Notes: a model not told the origin generated them from the sequence alone. Shown: positions 1 to 7,313, counted from the stretch's first letter. The stretch is 17,208 nucleotides of DNA from Candidatus Bipolaricaulota bacterium (GCA_018334615.1 JAGXLP010000012.1:1-17208); one strand, 5' to 3'. Numbers and translations: made by a program.

Positions 1-417
1 AATAAAGTCTTTTATCTTTGGTCTCTGAATAGCATTGTAAAGATGCTCGGCCACTAAATCCTCCGGGTGTTCCATTATGTTGACTCCCTGAGCTCGGAAG
101 AGCTTGGAGTGGCCTCCTTGGTTGACCACAGAGACCAGAGAAGGGACCGAGAGCTCTCGCCCCAGAGTCATCACCATCAAATTGGTTGCATCGTCGGACG
201 TAGTGGCAACCAGGGCATCTGCTCTTTCCGCCCCGGCCTCCAACAGCACTTCCTGGGAAGCGGCGTCCGCGGTATATATTTCCAGGTCGTACTCTCGAGA
301 GATATTTTGTGCTTTTTCCCTATCCTCCTCGATGACCACCAAATCGTTGGCTTCTTTACTGGCTATCTCGACCAAGCTCCTCCCGATTTCACCTATTCCC
401 ACTATTATCATATACAT
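1..417 (-). CDS. TrkA-N (RCK) potassium-uptake regulator, partial
   Basis: This gene is read from the minus strand and cut by the left edge; 139 N-terminal codons are visible. The product starts MYMIIVGIGEIGRSLVEIA, a Rossmann nucleotide-binding fold with the glycine motif GIGEIG at residues 7-12. An acidic end of beta-2 follows (VVIEEDREKA), then LVATTSDDATNLM, typical of the RCK/TrkA-N domain that binds NAD(H) or ATP and gates Trk/Ktr potassium channels from the cytoplasmic face. The ATG at 417 is preceded by GAGGGGAT with about 7 nt spacing, better than the in-frame ATG six bases later. No membrane segment is visible, so it is a regulatory subunit rather than the channel. Full length (KtrA-like about 220 aa or TrkA-like about 450 aa) cannot be judged. 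A partner channel gene may lie to the left. Confidence 0.88.
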   Translation of the reverse strand, partial: MYMIIVGIGEIGRSLVEIASKEANDLVVIEEDREKAQNISREYDLEIYTADAASQEVLLEAGAERADALVATTSDDATNLMVMTLGRELSVPSLVSVVNQGGHSKLFRAQGVNIMEHPEDLVAEHLYNAIQRPKIKDFI

Positions 418-1256
418 TGTTTATCCCCTCGTTTATTCTAATACGTAAGCCGTCAACATGTGAGAAACTCTTGGCACTGACCCTCGACTCTCCGACTTCC
501 GGTTTTTTAGTTTACCTAACTTTCTGGAATTTCTCTTCTGGTGTCAACCTCATCTATGCCAAAATGGCCCTTGTGTTTTCCGAACTTGCCTGGGCTTAAA
601 TTGAGCGATTCTTACCTAAAGAAATGCCTCCTGGATTATAATTTAGTTTTGAAGGAGAGATTGTTGAACTCCCCTTAAAGACCACCTCTCATCTATTGAC
701 TAAAGGTGAAAGAACCAGCAGGTGTAATTATTATGGGCCAAAATTCTGGAGCTTGCAACGAAAAGACAAGGATCTATAGAATTGGAGTTGTACCGTTAAA
801 CCCCAAATGTAAGGATTTTTCCGATGCCAAAACTTGTAATTCAGACCGCTTTGCTTTCTCGCTCTTTTAGTTCAGTAGAAGCCTCCCGGTCTGGCGTAAA
901 GGACACCTCGGGGCTTAAACATTCCAGACCGTTCCTTTTTGACGCCAATCAGACTGAGTCTAAAACCAGGGTGAATTGTTGCCACAAGAATGGAGAATGA
1001 AAGTACAGAAAGCACAACCGTATACTTGAATGATTTTCAGCCTTTATGGCAAAATATATTATCGTGTAATTTAAGGACTGAGCTTAAAAACCCGTTAAGG
1101 ATTGAAAACCCACTGTTTACTGAATAGTATTTAAATCGGTTTAGGGGTATTTGAGAAAAATGACAAAGCATTCGCTTGATTAGATATAAGATAAACTATT
1201 GGGTTATTATTCCCTTCTCAAATTTTAAAATTCCTTATCATATAGCATAACCAAAG
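418..1256. other. long gene-poor intergenic stretch
   Basis: About 840 bases without a convincing gene. It holds only short ORFs without ribosome binding sites: one at 733-867 (45 codons, beginning MGQNSGACNEK) and one at 990-1127 (45 codons, beginning MENESTESTTVYLNDF). Both could be chance or relics. An 8-bp perfect inverted repeat (CGGTCTGG at 887-894, CCAGACCG at 924-931) is followed by TTCCTTTTT and could form a weak plus-strand terminator, although its 29-nt loop is long. A third half-copy, CAGACCG, lies at 842-848. I see no tRNA besides the one at 1257, no CRISPR and no insertion-sequence ends. Confidence 0.5.
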
Positions 1257-1332
1257 GGGGGCGTAGCTCTAACGGGAGAGCGCCTGGTTTGCACCCAGGA
1301 GGGTGTCGGTTCGAATCCGATCGCCTCCACCA
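1257..1332 (+). tRNA. tRNA-Ala (anticodon UGC)
   Basis: The full cloverleaf can be drawn. Acceptor stem 1257-1263 pairs with 1322-1328, followed by A73 and an encoded CCA (1330-1332). The D-stem is GCTC/GAGC. The anticodon stem CCTGG/CCAGG (1283-1287/1295-1299) closes a loop with anticodon TGC at 1290-1292. The T-arm is GTCGG-TTCGAAT-CCGAT (1305-1321). The third acceptor pair is G1259:U1326, the G3:U70 wobble that defines alanine tRNA identity. Position 14 reads U instead of the near-universal A (first base of the D-loop, 1270), which would disturb the U8-A14 tertiary pair. A decayed integrase begins 68 nt downstream, so the 3' end was probably an attachment site. Confidence 0.96.
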
Positions 1333-1399
1333 CCATTAGTTCCTTCCCATATATCGGCACAAAAATATCTTTTATCCAGTGTCCCTCCCATTTTTTAAC

Positions 1400-2040
1400 A
1401 TGAGTTCGCACAATCAGGTGTCGGTATTTAAGCGGGAAGAACTATTTTGAGCCGTCCAAAAACCTAAAATCGAAAAATTCCACCAAAAACATAACGCTGG
1501 CCCAGACAATTGAAGATTTCAAACTCAGGAGAAAGGTAGAAGGACGGACAGATAAGACCTTAGAGCAGTACAATTACGTCTTTAATCGCTTCCTCGAACA
1601 GTTCCGGGTATATAGTAAGACCAAAGGGATAAAGACCAGGGAGGCAAGAAAATATCTCGCAGGGCTAATGGACGAAGTCTTGAAGAAAACTTCTATCACG
1701 TTCCACTACCGCAATTTAATTCCCTATTCAACTGGCTTAAGAGCGAAGGACAAATAGAAAAATCTCCATCCAATGAAGGGGATTAAAGAACCCAAAAACG
1801 CCGAGTGTGTTCCCAAAAGTTTTGAACAGAGAGCAGAAGGCAAGCCTCCGCTCTTTCCAATCACGTACTAGACCTCCATTCCCAACAAAAGGCTCTCATG
1901 TTAACCGGGTAGGTAATCGGTATTACCTCAAACTGGCAATGGTTGGAGGAAAAAATTAGCAAAAAGAAGCGGGCTTTCGCCACGCTTAATAATCGCGGGC
2001 CTTTTGTTAAAAATTCAGTAAACACGAGGAGCTAGCTTTT
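1400..2040 (+). pseudogene. decayed tyrosine recombinase / phage-type integrase
   Basis: Successive reading frames give pieces of one integrase-like protein. An ATG at 1400 opens MSSHNQVSVFKREELF, then stop TGA. After a frame change, 1435-1757 reads on through TLAQTIEDFKLRRKVEGRT and LEQYNYVFNRFLEQF, the SAM-like core-binding (arm/N-terminal) domain of tyrosine recombinases. After another shift come FNWLKSEGQIEKSP (about 1725-1770), then MKGIKEPKNAECVPK (about 1773-1817), the usual linker before the catalytic domain. Stops follow, and the only later trace is LDLHSQQKALMLTG (about 1868-1910). The catalytic R...HxxR...Y residues are not found. At least three frame breaks make it non-functional. 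Its position just after tRNA-Ala matches the usual integrase/tRNA arrangement of integrative elements. The 3' limit is approximate. Confidence 0.75.
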
Positions 2041-2124
2041 GCAATAATACAATCACTAAAGAATTGGGGGCTCGGACGTTACTATCTTAAACGTGCGTGG
2101 TCAAAGTCAGTTAAGGAGGTATGT

Positions 2125-2667
2125 ATGAATCTCACAAATAATATAAAACCAAGAAAGGAAGCAGAAAGACTCGGGTTTGACGTAATTTATATAGAGCCGA
2201 AAAAGATCGAAAAATATAATGCTTGCTACCGGGTTGAATACCGAGGGCAAAAGATATACCCACCGGCAGCGGATGAATTGGGTATTCCGCTGAACGAGAT
2301 CTGGATTTCCGAGAGATTGAAGGAGTTTGAAAAATACATACTTTACCATGAGCTTCAGGAAATAAAACACAGAGCTAGTGGACTTGATGTAAGAACCGCA
2401 CATGAAAAGGCGCTGGAGGATGAGAAAATATTCCAAGGTGACCCCAAATGGGAAGAACTCAAAAGAGAAATAAATTTAGCCCCGGAAGAAGTTCTCACTG
2501 AAGTAAAAGGAGTGGGGGAGGAAATCTTTGAAATAATCATGAAAAACCGTCCCTACCATACACTGGAAGAATTGCACGAGGTTCCGCTGGTAGGGCCAAA
2601 TATATACAAGAGACTAAAAGAAGAAACCTGGTCGATGTATCAAGGTTCTACTCATAAAGACAGTTAA
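2125..2667 (+). CDS. helix-hairpin-helix protein with HELxE motif, unknown role
   Basis: A 180-residue soluble protein. The start ATG has a strong AAGGAGGT site 5 nt upstream; an earlier ATG at 2121 is too close to it. The C-terminal part (about residues 122-166) reads as a helix-hairpin-helix DNA-binding unit, with VKGVGEEIFEIIMKNRPY and VPLVGPNIYKRLKEE as two G-h-G turns, similar to ComEA-type HhH pairs. The middle part (residues 60-100) contains YHELQEIKHR followed by AHEKALEDE. The H75/E76/E79/H82 cluster recalls a metal site but is not a canonical HExxH. Upstream the same frame is open back to about 2017, including AFAIIQSLKNWGLGRYY, perhaps the end of another decayed gene. It sits in the element after the tRNA-Ala integrase relic, so it is probably cargo or a phage-derived gene. 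Role unknown. Confidence 0.8.
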   Translation: MNLTNNIKPRKEAERLGFDVIYIEPKKIEKYNACYRVEYRGQKIYPPAADELGIPLNEIWISERLKEFEKYILYHELQEIKHRASGLDVRTAHEKALEDEKIFQGDPKWEELKREINLAPEEVLTEVKGVGEEIFEIIMKNRPYHTLEELHEVPLVGPNIYKRLKEETWSMYQGSTHKDS

Positions 2668-2876
2668 TTCTTAAATGATTAATCAATCACAGTTTCATTG
2701 ATACTCTTAAACTTTTTCATACGGACTTTACCCTCTCAAAGCCTTAAGAACCCCTTTTAATTCCATTTTCTATCCGAGCTGGTATTATGAATCAAGATCA
2801 CGACTTATTGTAAGAGGAAGATCTGTATAACCCGATAAGCCTGGACTAGTTCAGGGAGGGGAGTTTTACCTAGAGC

Positions 2877-3307
2877 TTAATTGTCGCCGTTTTCAGGTAT
2901 AACCCCCCAAAGCTTTCCTAGACAGCCTAAATCATCTTCCAGCTTTTGAAATCCTATTACGAACTCCTCGTTGAAACTTTCGGGCGTTGGAAATATTCCC
3001 TTGAGCTGCGTCTTTTGGCTGAAGTACTCCAATTTCTCGGGTAATTGATGGATTAGCTGATTTTCGGGCAACCAGCTCTTTAATTCACCCTTAACTATCC
3101 CCGGCATTTCACTTACAGGAACGGATCTCCAGCTACCGTCCATATCAGTTACTTCAAGGAGTTGCATTTCTAAGTTTTCCTTACTTCCTTTTACATTTCT
3201 TCAGCAAAGTTCTTCTTCCTCGTAACCCATTCCTCCAGAAGGCTGAGCTTCAGGGCATCTTTAAAACGTTTCCAATCCTCGAACTGGGTCTTTAACCTCA
3301 TAAGCAT
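2877..3307 (-). pseudogene. unknown protein gene split by one frameshift
   Basis: Two minus-strand ORFs look like halves of one protein. The first (3307-3191, 38 codons) has AGGTGAG just upstream of ATG 3307 (or ATG 3301) and reads MLMRLKTQFEDWKRFKDAL... to FAEEM-stop. The second is open from the end of the first: in its frame the DNA reads NVKGSKENLEM and continues with QLLEVTDMDGSWRSVPVSEM to the stop at 2877. Its own ATG (3167) has no good ribosome site. One net -1 shift near 3195 joins them into a hydrophilic protein of about 143 residues with no signal peptide and no membrane segment. I recognise no family. Alternatives are two separate small genes or an assembly error. It lies divergent to the ABC transporter operon. 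Confidence 0.5.
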
Positions 3308-3374
3308 ATCTCACCTGCAAAAGGTCTTAGTTATTTCAAGATAAACCGGTTAATTAAGCATTAGACTTGTTAAC

Positions 3375-3403
3375 TTGACAGAAAATTGGTTCCTTGTTAC
3401 AAT
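3375..3403 (+). promoter_or_regulatory. sigma70-type promoter of the sugar ABC operon
   Basis: A perfect -35 TTGACA (3375-3380), a 17-nt spacer and -10 TACAAT (3398-3403). Transcription would begin near 3410, inside the operator-like block, giving a leader of about 110 nt before the binding-protein start at 3523. Confidence 0.85.
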
Positions 3404-3405
3404 AT

Positions 3406-3429
3406 GTTAAGTCATATATACCACTATAC
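3406..3429 (+). promoter_or_regulatory. putative NagR/DasR-type operator, site 1
   Basis: This 24-bp block just after the -10 box matches the block after the murQ promoter (14796-14819, minus strand) at 19 of 24 ungapped positions. Its 16-bp core AGTCATATATACCACT (3410-3425) has one good half-site (ACCACT) and one degenerate half (AGTCAT). The known DasR/NagR family operator has the form AGTGGT-N4-ACCACT, and the GntR regulator encoded at 9886-10626 belongs to that family. A bound repressor would cover the transcription start. Confidence 0.65.
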
Positions 3430-3522
3430 TGAAGGAGGTGAAGAGAGAATATTAAGCGAGTCGTGTAAAAAGCAAGCAAGTTTTTTACCATCAGAACAAT
3501 TAAATCACACTAGGTGATATAC
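3430..3522 (+). other. leader of the ABC operon with orphan SD-like site
   Basis: The leader has a strong GAAGGAGGTG (3431-3440) that is not followed by a usable start codon: the nearby GTG codons meet a stop after at most four codons. Further on, GTAAAAA (3465-3471) and TTTTTAC (3482-3488) form an AT-rich inverted repeat around a 10-nt loop. The real ribosome site for the next gene is AGGTGAT at 3512-3518. The leader could hold a ribosome standby site or mini-ORF, or nothing functional. Confidence 0.35.
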
Positions 3523-4794
3523 ATGAAAAAGCGGTTTGTGTTTTCAATCTTATTCCTGCTCGTTTTCTCTCTTGCTTTTACTGCCGCAGCAAAACCAACT
3601 GTGGTGGAGTTCTGGCCCTGGTGGCTGGGGGCCGATCGATTTCAGTCTTATCTGAACGACCAGATCACAGAGTTCGAGAAGCAAAACCCTGATATTGACG
3701 TAGTAATGAAAAACCAGCAAGGGGATATCGTCAAAAAATTGATGACCTCAATGGCGGCAGACGAGGAACCAGATGTCATTAACTTAAACTTCCATAAAGC
3801 GTACAGCGTATTCACAAAAGGCATCCTCGAACCTATCGAACTTCAGGACCCCGACGCCGGCAAAGTTTATATAGATTCTCTGTGGGATAAAGTCCAATTC
3901 GACGGTACTTACCATTACGTATTCCCCTGGTACGCTTCACCTGCGATACTTTACTATAATACGGAAATCTTTCAAGAAGCTGGCTTGGACCCATCAGATC
4001 CCCCTGAAACGTGGGATGATATGAAAGATTACGGCCAACAAATCGTAGAAAATACTGACAAGTACGCCTTTGGTGTTGATTTCGCCAAAGCACATTACGA
4101 ACTTACTCATCGCGTGGGGGCCAGATTATTCACGGAGGATCTCTCTCAGGCGGCGTTTAATACTGAAAAGGTGGCCAATAGATTGACCTACTGGAATGAA
4201 TGTTACGAGGAAGGTATTATACCGCAAGGTTTACCCGATTATGAAGGGCTACAAAGAATGTTTGAATCAGGTAAACTCGCCATGCTACCGATTGGAGTTT
4301 CGCTCGTTAGCCATATCAAAAACAATACACCCAAACTCTTTGAAAAGGTGGAGTTTGCTAAGTACCCAGTATCGCCTCAGGGAGCCAGCAAGGTCCAGGT
4401 TTCAATGATGGGGCTTTCGGTACTCACTTCTTCCGATGCAAAAGAGGAGGCAGTCAAATTCGCTGAATTTCTGACTTCCCCCGAATCTCAAATCGAGTTT
4501 TCAAAACTAGCCACTATTTTACCCTCCACGAAAAAAGGCCTCTCTTCCGACCCGTTCTTCCAGAATTACGAAGAACGAGATAATCCTAAGATGGCCAAAG
4601 CGCAACTTATAGCTGACAAAACGATGGCAGACGCGGCCAGCCTGATCCAGACAAGAGCACCGGCCGGCTGGAGTGAAATTAAAGAGGTAGTACGCACCCA
4701 GTACGTGAAAGCCATTAAGGGAGAGAAGCCAGTAAAAGAGGCACTGAACTATGCCGAGACAAAGGTAAACGAACTAATCAAAGAATACGAGTAA
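3523..4794 (+). CDS. extracellular sugar-binding protein of CUT1 ABC transporter
   Basis: A 423-residue solute-binding protein of the SBP_bac_1 type that captures sugars outside the membrane for the two permeases that follow. Residues 1 to about 23 are a signal peptide (MKKRFVFSILFLLVFSLAF, then TAAA before KPTVVEFWPWW) with no lipobox cysteine, so it would be a soluble periplasmic protein. Typical family features follow: EFEKQNPDIDVVMKNQQGD, EEPDVINL and PAILYYNTEIFQEAGL(D). ATG 3523 is chosen because AGGTGAT lies 5-6 nt upstream; the in-frame GTG at 3514 overlaps that site. Promoter and operator elements shared with the peptidoglycan-sugar operon suggest that the ligand is GlcNAc, MurNAc or a disaccharide of them; this is inference from regulation and location. 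An intrinsic terminator follows the gene, which should raise its level over the permeases. Confidence 0.92.
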   Translation: MKKRFVFSILFLLVFSLAFTAAAKPTVVEFWPWWLGADRFQSYLNDQITEFEKQNPDIDVVMKNQQGDIVKKLMTSMAADEEPDVINLNFHKAYSVFTKGILEPIELQDPDAGKVYIDSLWDKVQFDGTYHYVFPWYASPAILYYNTEIFQEAGLDPSDPPETWDDMKDYGQQIVENTDKYAFGVDFAKAHYELTHRVGARLFTEDLSQAAFNTEKVANRLTYWNECYEEGIIPQGLPDYEGLQRMFESGKLAMLPIGVSLVSHIKNNTPKLFEKVEFAKYPVSPQGASKVQVSMMGLSVLTSSDAKEEAVKFAEFLTSPESQIEFSKLATILPSTKKGLSSDPFFQNYEERDNPKMAKAQLIADKTMADAASLIQTRAPAGWSEIKEVVRTQYVKAIKGEKPVKEALNYAETKVNELIKEYE

Positions 4795-4808
4795 CGATGA
4801 AACTCCAT

Positions 4809-4844
4809 AAGGCGGAGAAGTTCATAGCTTCTCCGCCTTTTCTC
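4809..4844 (+). terminator. intercistronic terminator/attenuator hairpin
   Basis: A perfect 12-bp stem AAGGCGGAGAAG (4809-4820) / CTTCTCCGCCTT (4828-4839) with a 7-nt loop, followed by TTCTCT. It lies between the binding-protein stop and the first permease start. Partial readthrough would give the usual excess of binding protein over membrane subunits, and the hairpin may also protect the upstream mRNA from 3' decay. Confidence 0.85.
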
Positions 4845-4856
4845 TAAAACAAAATA

Positions 4857-6368
4857 ATGACTTTTTGGCATGACTTAAACTACAAAAGAAAACTGGAACT
4901 AAGAAAAAACGCGGTATCCTACACTTTTCTATTATTACCACTACTCCTGCTGGCAGTATTCAAATTTTACCCTATATTCAGGGGAATCTATATCTCCTTC
5001 CTAGATTATAATATCTTTAAACACCCGGTGGTTGGGGGTATACGGCGTTTTTTGATCCAGTTTGGGGATAATTTTTCGATCTCTAAGCTCTCCGGATCAC
5101 CTTTACTTCTGACGCTGCTTACAGTAACTGGAGCTTGCATGATTGTATCTTTACGATCCGAGCGGGCATCTTGGATAGTTAAAATTTCCTTGATTATTTT
5201 ATTTGCAGTCTTCTTAACGGTAATAGCGGGCCCGGTGATTGATGAAACTATGACAGAGATAAACTACACGGTCCGCCAGGATAGAGTCCTGCCGCAACAG
5301 TCAGGACAGAACTACGCAAATGTATTAAAAAGCCGTTACGAAGATAAAGAGAACATCAAAGTATATACCGAAGAGATAGGAGAAGACAAATTACACATTG
5401 AGGTTGTCAAGTCCATGTGGATTGGCACCCAACACTATCGCCGGATGTTTATCAATAGGAAGTTTCAGCGGTTTGTTAGTGGAAATTACTGGTATCTTTT
5501 ATTGCTGGCAGTTGTTTTTTTAGGGGGCTTCTTTCTTTACATGTTCAGTGGTGAAGAATTCCAGTTCAATAAGTTTTCTTTTTCTACATTCCCGATAAAA
5601 ATCCTCGTGTTTACACTGTTGGCGGTTCTCTTAACCGTAACCTGGCGCCATTTATTCCACTCGGAGGCCTCTCTATTCTATCAGGGAATGGAAAACTCCT
5701 TGACTTACGTCCTTGTAGTCCCACCTCTGCAGATTGCCTCGGTTTTGGTGGCGATTCTGGTAAATCAGCGCATTCCCGGAGTTCGACTATTCAGAACCCT
5801 TTTTTATGTTCCAGTAATATCGGGAGTTGTAATAATTGGTTACACCTGGAAAATGGTTTTCAGCTCTACCGGCTTACTAAACGGTCTACTGCACTCAGCA
5901 GGCCTACTTGCGAGTGGCGAAACCATAGCCTGGCTCGGTAATTCCAGTTTGGCTCTATGGGTGGTCATGTTCGTGACTTTTTGGCGAGGCATAGGTTACT
6001 ACATGATACTTTACCTCGCAGGCTTGCAGGGAGTTTCCAAGGACGTGATAGAAGCAGCAAAAGTAGACGGAGCCTCTGGGTGGCAACTAATCAGAAGGAT
6101 TTACTTTCCATTACTAAAGCCGACGATAATAGTTTGCTCAATGCTTTCAACTATCGCCGCCCTGAAGGTATTTAGCGAAATTTACGTATTAACGAGAGGG
6201 GCTGCCGATACTCAGACAATGGTATATCTCATCTATCAAAAAGCGTTTGACCCTGACGGTGGATTTCATCTGGGGTTGTCTTCTGCTTTGGCGGTCGTCC
6301 TTTCAATAGTGATAGGTGGTTTCTCTTTATTACTGTTCAAACTCAGGGGCAAGGAGGCCTATGTTTAA
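4857..6368 (+). CDS. CUT1 ABC permease 1 (MalF/UgpA-like), with large insertion
   Basis: A 503-residue inner-membrane subunit. The C-terminal part (about 275-503) is a standard binding-protein-dependent permease, with SLTYVLVVPPLQIASVLVAI, FRTLFYVPVISGVVIIGYTW and the EAA loop EAAKVDGASGWQLIRRIYFP (399-418) that contacts the ATPase. The first membrane helix is at about 21-45. Between them lies about 200 extra residues: two hydrophobic segments (82-98, 107-126), a polar stretch (127-185), the usual IGTQHYRRMF motif (189-198) and two more hydrophobic segments (211-230, 247-264). Most first permeases are near 300 residues; E. coli MalF is also about 510 but its extra part is a soluble P2 loop. 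The ATG at 4857 has no clear ribosome site. The stop overlaps the next gene by 8 nt. Confidence 0.9.
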   Translation: MTFWHDLNYKRKLELRKNAVSYTFLLLPLLLLAVFKFYPIFRGIYISFLDYNIFKHPVVGGIRRFLIQFGDNFSISKLSGSPLLLTLLTVTGACMIVSLRSERASWIVKISLIILFAVFLTVIAGPVIDETMTEINYTVRQDRVLPQQSGQNYANVLKSRYEDKENIKVYTEEIGEDKLHIEVVKSMWIGTQHYRRMFINRKFQRFVSGNYWYLLLLAVVFLGGFFLYMFSGEEFQFNKFSFSTFPIKILVFTLLAVLLTVTWRHLFHSEASLFYQGMENSLTYVLVVPPLQIASVLVAILVNQRIPGVRLFRTLFYVPVISGVVIIGYTWKMVFSSTGLLNGLLHSAGLLASGETIAWLGNSSLALWVVMFVTFWRGIGYYMILYLAGLQGVSKDVIEAAKVDGASGWQLIRRIYFPLLKPTIIVCSMLSTIAALKVFSEIYVLTRGAADTQTMVYLIYQKAFDPDGGFHLGLSSALAVVLSIVIGGFSLLLFKLRGKEAYV

Positions 6369-7188
6369 CTATACGCAGATCAAAAAAATTGCCCTATATG
6401 CCGTACTTATGATGCTGGCAGTTTTCTTTACTTTCCCGTTTTTTTGGGCGGTCTCCACTTCATTTAAAGGAAGAGGTGAGAATATTTACAGCTCTACCCC
6501 TCAATGGATTCCTCGCCAGCCAACTCTCAACAATTACGTACGGCTATTCCGGGAAGTACCGATTCTAAAATACTTCTTCAACTCTGCACTGATCACTGCC
6601 ATGGGGGTAGTGGTTGACGTACTGCTTGCTGCCCTGGCAGCCTACGCGCTGGGCAGGTTTGAATTCTGGGGGAAACCCCTAATCACCGCCGTAATCATTG
6701 CCCCTTTAATGATTCCCGTTCAGGGCACGATAGTTGTAAACTATCTAACCATAAAGGGAATGGGGCTCGTTAATACTTATATAGCTGTGGTCCTGCCCTA
6801 TTCCGTGTACATTATAGGAATTTTTATCCTTCGAGAAGCCTTCGCCAAAGTGCCTAATTCACTTGAAGAATCGGCGCGCATGGACGGAGCTGGAGAACTG
6901 CGAATCTGGTGGCAGATAATGATGCCCGTCGTTAAACCTCAACTCGCGGCAATTGCAATTTTGGCTTTCGTCCGCTTCTGGAATTTCTTCATGTGGCCTT
7001 TGATTATCCTCAAAGACGAGGCCAAGTACCCCTTACCGGTTGGATTAACTGCGCTGGAGGCCGCTTTCCAGCAGGATTTCAGGGTCATTGCTGCTGGAAC
7101 TATCGTTTCGGTGATCCCTATACTAATATTCTTTTTCTTCACTCAGCAGTTCTTCGTCGAGGGTACTCAGGGAGCTATCAAAGGATAG
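6361..7188 (+). CDS. CUT1 ABC permease 2 (MalG/UgpE-like)
   Basis: A 275-residue inner-membrane subunit of the same sugar importer. It shows an N-terminal helix (about 9-30) ending in PFFWAVSTSFK, the family motif WIPRQPTLNNYVRLF (about 45-60), further helices and the EAA loop EESARMDGAGELRIWW (about 172-187) followed by PVVKPQLA. The C-terminal FFFTQQFFVEGTQGAIKG is the typical MalG-type end. ATG 6361 is chosen because AAGGAGG lies just upstream and the protein then begins where the family does; an upstream in-frame start at 6316 would lie deep inside permease 1. The 8-nt overlap with permease 1 implies translational coupling. No ATP-binding subunit follows, so the pair must use an ATPase encoded elsewhere, as MsmX-type shared ATPases do in other bacteria. 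Confidence 0.95.
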   Translation: MFNYTQIKKIALYAVLMMLAVFFTFPFFWAVSTSFKGRGENIYSSTPQWIPRQPTLNNYVRLFREVPILKYFFNSALITAMGVVVDVLLAALAAYALGRFEFWGKPLITAVIIAPLMIPVQGTIVVNYLTIKGMGLVNTYIAVVLPYSVYIIGIFILREAFAKVPNSLEESARMDGAGELRIWWQIMMPVVKPQLAAIAILAFVRFWNFFMWPLIILKDEAKYPLPVGLTALEAAFQQDFRVIAAGTIVSVIPILIFFFFTQQFFVEGTQGAIKG

Positions 7189-7274
7189 TTTAAACCCACC
7201 TACAACCAGTACTCTGGTCCGTCCGAAAATTTTTCCCTATTTGGGCAAACGAAATCAAATTGTGATGAGATGAA

Positions 7275-7296
7275 CCTGAAAAGAGAGGAATTCAGG
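7275..7296. terminator. possible weak bidirectional terminator
   Basis: Between the converging permease 2 and nagZ genes, CCTGAA (7275-7280) and TTCAGG (7291-7296) form a 6-bp hairpin with a 10-nt loop. No proper T-run follows on either strand, so this is only a candidate. Confidence 0.25.
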
Positions 7297-7313
7297 CTTA
7301 TTGGTTAGATGTT

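Noticed and set aside
543..548. Minus-strand TTGACA upstream of the TrkA-type gene, a possible -35 box.
   Set aside because: No -10-like hexamer stands 16-18 nt away, so I could not support a promoter.
67..599. Plus-strand ORFs at 67-441, 104-448 and 417-599.
   Set aside because: The first two are antisense shadows of the TrkA-type gene, which reads through with clear family motifs; the third has no ribosome site, no recognisable content and overlaps the TrkA upstream region.
1303..1425. Direct repeat GGTGTCGGT in the tRNA (about 1302-1310) and at about 1417-1425, just inside the integrase start.
   Set aside because: Nine bases only, without flanking similarity; too short to call an att duplication.
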